Shown piece by piece: positions 41,150 to 49,918 of a DNA stretch of 64,000 nucleotides. Position numbers and translations under genes: made by a program. Origin of the DNA: RI-153 sp963752935 (GTDB lineage Bacteria > Chloroflexota > Anaerolineae > Caldilineales > Caldilineaceae); NCBI GenBank assembly GCA_963752935.1, contig CAVWAL010000023.1, positions 853,501 to 917,500 of the forward strand, read 5' to 3'. Within the stretch, counting starts at the first letter, position 1; each line of letters opens with the position of its first letter. The notes under the pieces are model-generated. The model was given only the letters and a program-made list of their open reading frames with translations. It ran no database searches and was not told the origin of the DNA.

Positions 41150-42262
41150 GTGGCCATCAACAACCGACCGCTGACCTCGATGGTTGCCTGCGCTGGTTGA
41201 GCATCGAAACTGCCGCCAGGGGCGCTGTCGCAGGTCGTGCGACAATTGGCCGGTCTCTTCCCGGCAACTGATTATCCAGATGTATTGGTGGGGCTCGGCG
41301 AGCCGGACGACGCTGCGGTCTACCGTTTAGACGCGCAACGCGCCCTGATTACGACGACGGACTTTTTTACGCCTATCGTAGATGATCCCTGGCTTTATGG
41401 ATCGATTGCAGCCGCCAACGCCATGAGCGATGTCTATGCCATGGGCGGCGAGGTGATCTTCTGCCTCAACATTGCCGGCTTCCCCGAGGATCTGCCTACT
41501 GAAACTGTGGCACAGATCTTTAGTGGTGGTGCGGCCAAAGTGCGCGAGGCCGGCGCAGCGATCGCCGGCGGCCACACGGTCACCAACCCTGAGCCCTTTT
41601 ATGGCCTGAGCGTCACCGGTCTGATTCACCCAGATCAGGTCATGCGCAAAGGCGGTGCGAAGGCCGGTGATCTGTTGATCCTCACCAAACCGCTGGGGAC
41701 AGGCGTGATCACCACCGCCGCCAAACTGGCCGGCTCTGGTGAAAGTCCTGTTCAACGCCTGGCGCGGCGCGCCCAGGGCAGACCGGCGCTGGACGTCAAT
41801 CACCTGGATACGGCCATTCAGTCGATGACGCGCTTGAATCGAGCGGCATCACAAGCAGCGCGTGCGGTGGGCGTCAAATCGGCTACAGACATCACCGGGT
41901 TTGGTCTATTGGGCCATGCCGCCGAGATGGTGCTGGCCTATGCAGCCGGCGAGAGTGTGGGCCTTTTCGTTGAATCAGCCGCTGTCCCTATCCTTCCCGG
42001 TGCGTCGAGCTATGCGGAGGCCGGCTATCTTACCCGCGGCAGCACGCGCAATCCCGATCACTATGGGCATGTGGTGCGCTTTCGCGAAAGCGTGGCGCCG
42101 TCCTTGCGCACCTTGCTGTGGGAGTCGGAGACAAGCGGTGGTCTTTTGTTGGCGCTGCCCGCCTCACAAAAGCTTGCGTTCCATCGCCTGTGTGCAGAGT
42201 CTGAACAACCCTATTGGGTGATCGGTGAAGTGACCGACAGCACGGGGATCGAAGTAGGCTAA
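41150..42262 (+). CDS. selD: Selenophosphate synthetase, a selenoprotein (UGA-encoded Sec17)
   Basis: Makes selenophosphate, the selenium donor for Sec-tRNA and selenouridine. 370 residues read from GTG at 41150 (AAAGGA about 7 nt upstream) through an in-frame TGA at 41198-41200. The N-terminus then reads ACAG-Sec-ASKLPPGALSQVV, placing Sec at residue 17 and the catalytic Lys at 20, exactly as Cys17/Lys20 of E. coli SelD. Downstream: TTTDFFTPIVDD, NAMSDVYAMGG, GGHTV and TDITGFGLLGH, all ATP/metal-binding motifs. Reading only from the GTG at 41237 loses the active site. A hairpin suited to a bacterial SECIS follows the TGA. Implies selA, selB and selC elsewhere. Confidence 0.92.
41198..41200 (+). 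other. In-frame UGA recoded as selenocysteine in selD
   Basis: TGA in frame between TGC-GCT-GGT and GCA-TCG-AAA, at the catalytic position of SelD. Both flanking segments match the family in the same frame, so a frameshift or true stop is not needed to explain it. Confidence 0.88.
41226..41244 (+). promoter_or_regulatory. Candidate bacterial SECIS hairpin
   Basis: TGTCGC (41226-41231) pairs with GCGACA (41239-41244) around a 7-nt loop AGGTCGT that carries G at its second position. The loop starts about 32 nt after the UGA, inside the distance range known for bacterial SECIS elements read by SelB. Confidence 0.65.
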
Positions 42263-42309
42263 GCGAAGGGCGCCGCCCTTGGGATCAGTGCTTGGGTCGG
42301 CGTGTTCAC

Positions 42310-42346
42310 AAAAAGGGTATCGAGCCGATGGCTCGATACCCTTTTT
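42310..42346. terminator. Bidirectional terminator between selD and the DUF898 gene
   Basis: A-rich left arm AAAAAGGGTATCGAGCC, 3-nt loop (42327-42329), and perfect complement ending CCCTTTTT. Serves both converging genes. Confidence 0.92.
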
Positions 42347-42421
42347 CATTGCTGATACCTTGGCAATCCCACAAGGACTGATTACGCCATGCCACCGTTC
42401 AGGCGACGCGAACACTACGGT

Positions 42422-43432
42422 TTACCGGCGCTCACCGGAATCGCTGTAGTCCTGGCGGTAGCTATCTCGAGGACGATCCTCATAAGAGGCAGTGCCATAG
42501 CGGCTGTCGTAGGAGGTCCCTTCGTCATAACGAGGACGCTGCGGAGGATTCTCGTAGCCCGGTTCATCGGCGTCATCAGGCTCAATATATCGAGGATCGG
42601 GATAGGCATAGTTAGGCCGAGAATAGCGTTCCCCCGGCTCTTCAAAGACTGGTTTCGGCGGCGCCTGCTCCAGTGTAGGCTGGCTACTAACTGCCGGAGC
42701 AGGTGTAACGGCGGGAGTGGTGGGCGCAGCCGAAGCCACACCACGACTGGTCGCTTCACGCAGCGCGCTCACGGTGGGTGAATGGACGGGCATGGGTCGC
42801 GACGAGCGATCAGGGTCCGGCACAGCCGTGTTGCGGGCGTCCCAACGCAGTAAACGAACCGTCACAAAACCAAGCACGGCAAAGATGCCCAACGTGATGA
42901 TAGTGAGTAGCGTATTCACCAGCCAAATGATAAAGTACTGTCCGCCGGTGCCGGTGAACTCCAGGGGTTTGCCGTCGAGATACGTGTGGGTGATGATGTA
43001 ACGTCGCACACGAACAACACCCCAGAAGGCATAGATGCCCAGCGTCAAAATGGAGAAAAAGACCAGCAAAAACCGCTCAAAAAACAGATCGATGGCATCG
43101 CCCTGATACTCCAACCGCTGTCCGGTGGGCAGAATCGTATGGGCATACCGCCAGCGCAAGAGGCGTGTTGTGGCAAACCCCAATATCGGGTAGAGGCCAA
43201 GCGTAATGATAGTGAGCGCGCCGATGATGAGAAACTCGACAAACGCTTGTCCCCCGCTACCGTCGAACTGAAGCGGCCGATCATCGTAAAAAGTGCGTGT
43301 TGTGATCACCCGTTGGTAACGAGCATATCCCCAGGGAGCGTAGATGCCCAAGGTGATAATTGTCAAAAGGGTGTTCAGAAGTAGAGTGCCGAAAATATCG
43401 ATCCACCGGCCACGAAATTCTAGGTTGTGCAT
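42422..43432 (-). CDS. DUF898 (YjgN-like) membrane protein with three internal repeats
   Basis: 336 residues, function unknown. Three copies of a ~75-residue unit occupy about 1-205; each has LxFxGxGG-type beginning, a membrane helix ending TIITLGIYA or similar, and an RLLRW/ARYQR-type basic loop. The C-terminal ~130 residues are Pro/Ser/Tyr/Arg-rich (PRYDEGTSYDSRYG), predicted disordered and cytoplasmic. AAAGGGA lies 10 nt before the ATG. Divergent from the sigma factor gene with a 179-bp gap, so the two may share a regulatory region. Convergent with selD. Confidence 0.82.
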   Translation of the reverse strand: MHNLEFRGRWIDIFGTLLLNTLLTIITLGIYAPWGYARYQRVITTRTFYDDRPLQFDGSGGQAFVEFLIIGALTIITLGLYPILGFATTRLLRWRYAHTILPTGQRLEYQGDAIDLFFERFLLVFFSILTLGIYAFWGVVRVRRYIITHTYLDGKPLEFTGTGGQYFIIWLVNTLLTIITLGIFAVLGFVTVRLLRWDARNTAVPDPDRSSRPMPVHSPTVSALREATSRGVASAAPTTPAVTPAPAVSSQPTLEQAPPKPVFEEPGERYSRPNYAYPDPRYIEPDDADEPGYENPPQRPRYDEGTSYDSRYGTASYEDRPRDSYRQDYSDSGERR

Positions 43433-43611
43433 CGAGTCGTCCCTTTCACGAGGTGCGGGGGCGATAAAATATCGTCATGTTCAGGAGCCATTTTTTGAAC
43501 TTGTCAGTGAAATCCAGCATCGCCTGAGGTTATGCAAAGGAAGTATAGCTTACACTGTCGAGCATTACAAGCTTCTGTCAACGTTCCAAATAGACAAGGG
43601 CTTCGGCCACT

Positions 43612-44259
43612 ATGAATCCGTTCAGCGGTCCGCCGCATAACTCAAACATCCCTTTAACACGCCTTGTTGATGCCTGCTTACACGGTGACGGTGCTGCGTG
43701 GAACGAGCTGATCCGGCGTTACGCAAGGCTCGTCCACTCGGTGCCGGTGCAGTATGGATTGGCGCCCATGGAAGTCGACGACATCGGCCAGGAGGTCTTT
43801 ATGATCCTGGCCCAGAACCTGCATCAGATCGAAGATCCAGAAAGGTTGCCCTCGTGGTTGCTGACAACCGCGCGCCGTACCACGTGGCGACTCATTCAAA
43901 AACGGCGGCGCGAGCGGCCCACCGACACTGCCGAATTGATGGATGGGAGCGAGAGCGGGCTTACGACGGCAGGAGCCAACGAGACATCGCTTACCATCCT
44001 GGGCACGGTTGCACCCTCTATGCATGAACTGCTCGAAGAGTGGAATCATCAGGAAGCGCTGAACATGGGGCTAGAGCAGTTGGACGGACGCTGTCGCGAA
44101 CTGTTGCAGTTGCTGTTTCTGGATCACGATGAACCCTCGTACGACGAGATTAGCAGGCAACTTCAAATGCCGCCGGGCAGCATCGGCCCCACGCGCAATC
44201 GCTGTCTGCGTAAACTGCGCACGATCCTCGAAAATCTAGGGTATACAGATGTCTTTTAG
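43612..44259 (+). CDS. ECF-type RNA polymerase sigma factor
   Basis: 215 residues. Region 2 spans about 17-95: LVDACLHGDGAAWNELIRRY, then DDIGQEVFMILAQNL (2.2) and SWLLTTARRTTWRLIQKRRR (2.4). Region 4 spans about 150-208, LEQLDGRCRELLQLLFLD and the recognition helix MPPGSIGPTRNRCLRKLR. No region 3, as expected for extracytoplasmic-function factors. It is followed by a zinc-finger anti-sigma candidate 146 bp downstream and a CHAT protease, a recurrent arrangement in Chloroflexota. It probably directs this cluster and perhaps its own gene. The ATG at 43612 has only a weak ribosome site. Confidence 0.9.
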   Translation: MNPFSGPPHNSNIPLTRLVDACLHGDGAAWNELIRRYARLVHSVPVQYGLAPMEVDDIGQEVFMILAQNLHQIEDPERLPSWLLTTARRTTWRLIQKRRRERPTDTAELMDGSESGLTTAGANETSLTILGTVAPSMHELLEEWNHQEALNMGLEQLDGRCRELLQLLFLDHDEPSYDEISRQLQMPPGSIGPTRNRCLRKLRTILENLGYTDVF

Positions 44260-44315
44260 TGGAAATAGGTGACTGTTAGCAGGAACAGATGCCTATTAGC
44301 GGGAATACACGTAGG
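44256..44315 (+). repeat. Three 20-bp imperfect tandem repeats between sigma and anti-sigma genes
   Basis: Units start at 44256, 44276 and 44296, each beginning TTAG and containing GGAA at the same offset (for example TTAGCAGGAACAGATGCCTA). Adjacent units agree at 12-13 of 20 positions. The 20-bp period is close to two helical turns. Could be iterated protein sites; by chance is not excluded. Confidence 0.4.
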
Positions 44316-44405
44316 TAATCATGTATTTTTTCTGCCTGAACGTTCCTCTTTTGAATAGTAGATGTACGGGAAACGTATGATTCGGCGGAAAGCAGGGGAT
44401 CACCT

Positions 44406-45032
44406 ATGCGAGGAGACATGCACCACCTATCGGAAGACCAACTCTGTACGGCTGCCTTTGACGATATGGTCGAGGATCAAGTGAAATTGCATCTAGACGA
44501 CTGCGATGCCTGCCGTCGTCAGTTACTGTCGTTACAGCGATTGGCAGAGACATTTGCTCTTGCCCGCCGCAGCCAACCCAGCGTAGCCCAACTGGATCGC
44601 TATCAAAAGATGGCGCCACTGATTCAGCAAGCGCCGTCTTCTGTGTTAGAACGGCTAAGTCAACTGCATGCTGCATTGATGCTAGATAGCCGCCAACGAC
44701 TCGGCTTTGAGGGCGTCCGCAGCGGCGGACAGCACTCTTACCGGCTACTCTACTCGGCCGAAAACGCAGATGTCGAATTACTCGTCGATGCAGTGGGGCA
44801 GACACGACGCATCGAGGGCGAGGTTTTGCCCCTATCGGACACAGCGTTGCGTCCGCCACTCTTGATCGAGCTTTACGCCGGCAGCTTGGCAGGGGCAGAG
44901 GCGCTGTGGATGGCTGAAAGCAATCAACAGGGTCGCTTCCGACTTGACGGTGTCACTTTGGGGAAATACGACGTGATGATAACCGCGGCCGATGGGCCAT
45001 CCTTGCGTATCGAGGCAATCGAGATTACGTGA
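44406..45032 (+). CDS. Zinc-finger anti-sigma factor-like protein
   Basis: 208 residues. The N-terminal zinc-type anti-sigma motif is H29-x3-C33-x2-C36 in KLHLDDCDACRRQL. A linker follows (about 50-90), then a block GFEGVRSGGQHSYRLLYSAE typical of anti-sigma partners of CHAT proteins, and a beta-rich carboxypeptidase regulatory-like end (about 135-208, RPPLLIELYAG ... GRFRLDGVTLGKYDVMI). No membrane helix, so a soluble anti-sigma. The stop TGA overlaps the GTG of the CHAT gene by 4 bp (GTGA), showing translational coupling. Partnership with the upstream sigma factor is inferred from order. Confidence 0.85.
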   Translation: MRGDMHHLSEDQLCTAAFDDMVEDQVKLHLDDCDACRRQLLSLQRLAETFALARRSQPSVAQLDRYQKMAPLIQQAPSSVLERLSQLHAALMLDSRQRLGFEGVRSGGQHSYRLLYSAENADVELLVDAVGQTRRIEGEVLPLSDTALRPPLLIELYAGSLAGAEALWMAESNQQGRFRLDGVTLGKYDVMITAADGPSLRIEAIEIT

Positions 45033-48001
45033 GCGAAATCCAGCAAGGCAGCCTCTCAGAGGAGCTGCTTGCACATCTGGATCGGATAGATCTTGACGAC
45101 GCACTCTCCTTTCTTCACAGCCGACAAATGGCCACGCCCGAAACGGCTACAGCACTGGTCTTTGCGGCATTAGGAGAAGCAGAGAAGGCGTCGCGCGCCG
45201 CGCGTCATTGGCTGGTCGTGGCTGCGGCCCTCAACCGGCAGATGGGCGGTGATACTGCACTCGAAGCGCAAATTTCCTATGCCCAGGCGCGCGTTCACTT
45301 GCAACTGGGCGAGTTACAGGAAGCCGAAGCGGCCCTCTACACCGCCCGATCCCACTGGACTACCCTGAATGATCAGGCGGCGTTGGCGCGTAGCTACCTG
45401 GGCATGACCCAGATCCTGGCGATGCAGGGGCGTTTCGATGACGCCGAAGCAGCCATTCGTCAGGCCATTGAACTCCTGCCGCAGCAAAGTATTCAGCGTG
45501 CTTGGGCTTACAGCAACCTGGCCAATCTGCTCGACCGCCGCGGTGACTACAAGAGCGCCCTCGCCGGGTACGATCAAGCCCAGAAATTGCTCATCGATCT
45601 TCAATCAGGCGCCGATGAAGCCGAAATCGCCTACTTGGTGGGCGAACTCGCCGAGATCGACTTGAACCGTGCCAACGTCCTCGTGGCCTTGGATCTGCCG
45701 AATGAAGCAGAGAAGGCATACATGCGCGCCCGCAATCATTTCGGCGACAGCGGTGACGTCGTGCAGCAGGGCCGACTGGAGTGCAATCTTGGCAGCCTCT
45801 ATCTGCGTACCGGACGGTATGCCGACGCCTTGCGCTCCTTCGATAAGGCCGAGGTCGCGTTATTGGGTAATAGTTTGTTGACCGATACGATGGATGAGGC
45901 GCAGCTCCGCCAGGCCGATATCCTTTTGCTTGACCAGGCCAACGCATACCTTGCGCTCAATCTGCGCAACGAAGCCATGACCACGCTCGATCGCTGCCAA
46001 ACGCTCTTTCGCAGCGCCGATCAGCCCTATGAATTGGCACAGAGTCTCTACTTGATTGGGTTGCTCTATCTGCGCCACGGCGATCTGGACAGCGGCAAGC
46101 CTCACTTGCACGAAGCGTATGAGATTTTCGACAACCTGGACAACACGCCCTGGCGCAACCGCACCGAACTGGCGCTGGCCCAGGTGGAGGATCAGAGCGG
46201 GGCATCCACTGCGGCCGCCGCACGCCTGGATCGCCTGTTGCGCAACTTCGCGACCCACAGCCAGGAAAGTTCACCGATGTGGACGCGTGACCTGAGTACG
46301 ACGGTCGAGGCGTCGCTGCTGCGGCTGCAGTTGCACCTGTCTGCCGACGAGTTTGCCCAGGCACAGCATCTGGCGGATCAGGTCGAGCGGCTGCTGGCAA
46401 GCACTGTCCCTTTACCCCATCTGCGTCAACGCCTGGCTTTTGCGCGCGGCAGCATTGAGATGGCTCGGGGATCGTTTGACGACGCCTGCACCCACTTTTA
46501 CGCCGCATTGCACATCCTCGAAGATCAGCGCACATCGCTGCTGCTGGAAGAGTTCCGCACCGCCTACCTGACCGACAAATACCACATCTACGCCGGGTTG
46601 GTGCTTGGCTTGCTGCACGAAGACGAGCCATCCCAACAAGCGATCCACGACGCGTTCAACGTGATCGAACGAGCACGGGCGCGCTCCTTGCATGAACGGC
46701 TACAGACAACGCAGACCGAGCGATCCGATGCAGACGGGGCAGAAGCGGACTTCAGTGCAGACAACTCGACCACCGATCCCCGCTACAGCAAACTTCACTG
46801 GCTCTACAATCAGATTTTTGAGGCGTCGAGTGAACATACAGTGACTCGTCAGGAGTTGCACACCTACGAAACGTTGCTAGAACGATTGGCCTGGAAGTCG
46901 GCGTCGCCGACCAGCACCAATGGGCAGCAATTGTCGGCGCAGGCCCAGCCTGTTTCGCTGCAAGAATTTCAGCAGAGCCTGAGTGCGGATCAACAGGCGC
47001 TGCTCTATTACATCGTGCAGCCAACGCGACATACGGTCCACGGACAGGGGAAAGAGGGCGAAGTGCTTGCCTTCCTGGTCGAGCGAGATCGTGTGCATCT
47101 CTACCGGCATCTTTGCACATCCGACGTCCTGGCGCAGGCACAGAGCGAGTTGCGCTTCCAACTGGGGCGGGTCGAGCTGGGCCCAGCCTTTTTAGAGCGA
47201 CATCGGGAACGGTTAGCAAGCTCCCTTCAGCAGGCACTTCATCGACTGCACACCTTGCTACTTGCCCCGATTGTCCCTGATCTATGGGCGCCGCGTTTGC
47301 TGCTGATCCCCTACGGGCCGCTTCACCTGATGCCGTTCCATGCCCTGTGGGATGGTGAACGCCACCTAATCGAATGTTTTACGTGCAGTTACGCGCCTAG
47401 TGCCAGTGTTACAGTACAACGTATGCAACGGGTACAAGCGATGCCCTATCAGTCGTTTGCCGGGCTGGCGATCACCGACCCCATGATTCCGCAAGCGAGA
47501 CGTGAAGTTGAACTGGCCGCGCGGTCATTCGCCCAGAGCCACCTTTTTCTAGATGAAGCAGCCGGCCGCGCAGGGTTAGCTCAGGCAGCCCAGTCGGACG
47601 TTTTGCACATTGCCACACATGGACTGTTTCGCCCAGACAATCCATTTTTCTCGTCGCTAAAACTGGCAGATGGCTGGATCGATGTGCGTGGAATCTATCG
47701 ATTACCGTTGGCGGCGCGTCTCGTCATCCTCAGTGCCTGTGACAGTGGCAGCGGAGACATCCGCGGCGGCGATGAAGTCATTGGGCTGGCGCGTGGCTTC
47801 TTGGGGGCCGGGGCAAAAGATCTGGTTGTCAGCCTGTGGAACGTCCACGATGCGCGGGCAGCGGAGCTGATGTCGACATTCTATTCATACTTGAGTACGG
47901 GGGCTACGCCGGCCGTAGCGCTGCAATCAGCCCAGAAAAATTTCATTGAGCAAGGCATTCATGCCTATTATTGGGCCTCGTTTCTTAGCATCGGCGTGTA
48001 G
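45029..48001 (+). CDS. TPR-CHAT domain protease
   Basis: 990 residues, cytoplasmic (no signal or membrane segment). Residues about 60-480 hold roughly ten TPR units (for example AWAYSNLANLLDRRGDYKSA and AQSLYLIGLLYLRHGDLDSG), a protein-sensing solenoid. The C-terminal CHAT domain (about 640-990), a caspase-like peptidase fold, has the intact dyad His864 in LHIATHGLF and Cys904 in LSACDSGSG, followed by GARGFLGAGAKDLVVSLW-like residues. Known TPR-CHAT proteases (separase relatives, Craspase) are activated by partner binding. The start GTG overlaps the anti-sigma stop. A plausible target is the anti-sigma factor or a co-encoded protein; that is inference. Confidence 0.92.
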   Translation: MSEIQQGSLSEELLAHLDRIDLDDALSFLHSRQMATPETATALVFAALGEAEKASRAARHWLVVAAALNRQMGGDTALEAQISYAQARVHLQLGELQEAEAALYTARSHWTTLNDQAALARSYLGMTQILAMQGRFDDAEAAIRQAIELLPQQSIQRAWAYSNLANLLDRRGDYKSALAGYDQAQKLLIDLQSGADEAEIAYLVGELAEIDLNRANVLVALDLPNEAEKAYMRARNHFGDSGDVVQQGRLECNLGSLYLRTGRYADALRSFDKAEVALLGNSLLTDTMDEAQLRQADILLLDQANAYLALNLRNEAMTTLDRCQTLFRSADQPYELAQSLYLIGLLYLRHGDLDSGKPHLHEAYEIFDNLDNTPWRNRTELALAQVEDQSGASTAAAARLDRLLRNFATHSQESSPMWTRDLSTTVEASLLRLQLHLSADEFAQAQHLADQVERLLASTVPLPHLRQRLAFARGSIEMARGSFDDACTHFYAALHILEDQRTSLLLEEFRTAYLTDKYHIYAGLVLGLLHEDEPSQQAIHDAFNVIERARARSLHERLQTTQTERSDADGAEADFSADNSTTDPRYSKLHWLYNQIFEASSEHTVTRQELHTYETLLERLAWKSASPTSTNGQQLSAQAQPVSLQEFQQSLSADQQALLYYIVQPTRHTVHGQGKEGEVLAFLVERDRVHLYRHLCTSDVLAQAQSELRFQLGRVELGPAFLERHRERLASSLQQALHRLHTLLLAPIVPDLWAPRLLLIPYGPLHLMPFHALWDGERHLIECFTCSYAPSASVTVQRMQRVQAMPYQSFAGLAITDPMIPQARREVELAARSFAQSHLFLDEAAGRAGLAQAAQSDVLHIATHGLFRPDNPFFSSLKLADGWIDVRGIYRLPLAARLVILSACDSGSGDIRGGDEVIGLARGFLGAGAKDLVVSLWNVHDARAAELMSTFYSYLSTGATPAVALQSAQKNFIEQGIHAYYWASFLSIGV

Positions 48002-48055
48002 AATCGCCGGCCGCAGCCGTTGTCATCCAATTGCCTATTCATAACGGAGAGTACC

Positions 48056-49573
48056 ATGCAGTCTAGCGCCTCCACAGTCCGGTTCTCCTTTTCTCGTTTG
48101 ATGTCGTTGCTGTCTGCACTAGGATTGGCTGCCCTGCTGACGATTGGTCTGATCGGCTACAGCCATGCCGAGACAGAAGTCTCCTCGGGTCCGCCTGCTG
48201 GATCGGCCGAAAACGACCCCGAATCGCTTTCGTTTGTCGCCCTGGTCATATCTGCGCCAGAAAATGTAGACGGCTTGGGAGAATGGCGAGTACGCACGGG
48301 GCACGGCACAGAGTGGAAAGTCCTTGTCGACGCCGGCACGCGTGTCATTCTGCCCTTGCCACAAGTGGATCAATGGGTAGAGGTTGAAGGCCTGCGTACG
48401 GGCGGCAGCAGCGTCCTGGCCGTAAAACTGCGTAGCGGCGAGTTCCAGGCAAATCAGGTCATCGTGCGCTTGAGCGGTGCGATCACGATCGATGAACTGG
48501 CCGATAACTACGATTTTGAGGTAGTAGACCGCGTTTTGGAGAGCGCCAACATCTTCCTCATTGCAAGCGACGATAGTATCCGCAATGAACAGGCGATTAT
48601 CAACCAGCTCAAGCGAAGTGAAGGTGTAGTCTGGGCAGAGCTCAACTATGTGGGTGGCGTACCCGTGGCCGACCCATACCAGATCTGGAAATGGGGAGGA
48701 TACGATCCCAGCAGCTATGTAAACCAGGGGGCATTTGACCAGATCACGTTGCCGGCTGTGCAGCCCTTTTACCGGGGGGATGGTGTCACGGTGGCAGTGC
48801 TCGACACCGGTGTCAGCTATGATCACCCACAACTCCAGGATCATCTATTGCCCGGCCGCGATCTGGTCGACGATGACGCGGACGCCAATGAGGTGAGCAG
48901 CGGCGGCGCCTGGGGGCATGGAACGCATGTCGCCGGCGTGGTGGCCCACATTGCCCCCAACAGCAAGATCCTGCCCGTGCGTGTGTTGGACGGCGATGGC
49001 CGTGGTGAGATTTTTGTACTGGCCTACGCCATCGAATGGGCGGTGGACCAGGGCGCCGATGTCATCAACTTGAGTTTGGGTACACCCTATGATTCAGAGG
49101 TGTTGCGTGCCGCTGTGGATAGTGCCGTCGCTCAGGGGGTTGTGGTGGTGGCCGCCGCGGGGAATGAAGGCGATGGTGTGCCCCAGTATCCAGCCGCCTA
49201 TGAGAATGTCCTCGCGGTGACGGCTGTGGACGCAAACAACCACAAAGCAAGCTTCGCCAACTACAGCCAATGGGTGGACATTGCCGCGCCGGGTGTGGGG
49301 ATCACATCGACCATCGTCGGGCCAGAGGGGAACGGTTTCGCCAGTTGGAGCGGCACATCCATGGCGACATCGTTCGTCAGCGGGGTGGCAGCGTTGAGCA
49401 AAATGCAGAACCCCACCGCACCCATCGCCGACATTTATCAAAAGCTGACCGAAGAAGCCGTCGATCTCAATCTCCTCAACCCGGACTATCAGGGGCAGAT
49501 CGGTGGGTTGCTCAGTGCACAAGCGACTTTGGGCGCACTCGAACCGGTTTATATTCCCCTCGTCGTTCGTTAG
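48056..49573 (+). CDS. Secreted subtilisin-family serine protease with DUF5666-like module and C-terminal tail motif
   Basis: 505-residue S8 protease from the ATG at 48056 (GGAG at 7-nt spacing). Signal peptide about 1-38 (LSALGLAALLTIGLIG, ending SHA). Residues about 58-125 form a small beta module (FVALVISAPENVDGLGEWRV ... QWVEVEGL) resembling the repeats of the downstream DUF5666-like gene. An I9-like propeptide follows (130-205), then the catalytic domain with Asp250 (VAVLDTGV), His288 (GHGTHVAG), Asn in AAGNEG and Ser435 (SGTSMATS). The C-terminus ends VYIPLVVR, a tail shared in style with the next gene. It starts 54 bp after the CHAT gene, same transcript likely. Confidence 0.93.
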   Translation: MQSSASTVRFSFSRLMSLLSALGLAALLTIGLIGYSHAETEVSSGPPAGSAENDPESLSFVALVISAPENVDGLGEWRVRTGHGTEWKVLVDAGTRVILPLPQVDQWVEVEGLRTGGSSVLAVKLRSGEFQANQVIVRLSGAITIDELADNYDFEVVDRVLESANIFLIASDDSIRNEQAIINQLKRSEGVVWAELNYVGGVPVADPYQIWKWGGYDPSSYVNQGAFDQITLPAVQPFYRGDGVTVAVLDTGVSYDHPQLQDHLLPGRDLVDDDADANEVSSGGAWGHGTHVAGVVAHIAPNSKILPVRVLDGDGRGEIFVLAYAIEWAVDQGADVINLSLGTPYDSEVLRAAVDSAVAQGVVVVAAAGNEGDGVPQYPAAYENVLAVTAVDANNHKASFANYSQWVDIAAPGVGITSTIVGPEGNGFASWSGTSMATSFVSGVAALSKMQNPTAPIADIYQKLTEEAVDLNLLNPDYQGQIGGLLSAQATLGALEPVYIPLVVR

Positions 49574-49617
49574 GATGACGCTCTCTGGCTGAAGTGGACG
49601 GCCCATCAAGATGATTC

Positions 49618-49656
49618 GTTGCACAGCATGGGAAGATAGTTCCCGTGCTGTGCAAC
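49618..49656. repeat. 17-bp hairpin after the subtilase gene
   Basis: GTTGCACAGCATGGGAA (49618-49634) pairs with 49640-49656 with one G-U. No T run, so terminator function is uncertain. The rest of 49574-49918 shows a small CGTAT-AAGA-ATACG palindrome near 49744-49757 and no gene. Confidence 0.55.
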
Positions 49657-49918
49657 CAGGCAACGCCACGCATGCGACTATCCACCTTCCCCCCTGTCTC
49701 CCACTCAACTCCTTCCCCAGTACGCCATACGTAGGCAATTCATCGTATAAGAATACGTATTTATGCGGGCGATCTTGCTCACTATTGGTGCAGGTGCGAT
49801 GTTCGCATCGATATCAAATTCACTGAGACAACCGGTGCTCATCCTGGATCAAGGGTTCCTCAGACAGCCCTTACTCTGATTCTGACCGGTTGCCCCAATT
49901 GAAGGAGGCTTTAGGATT

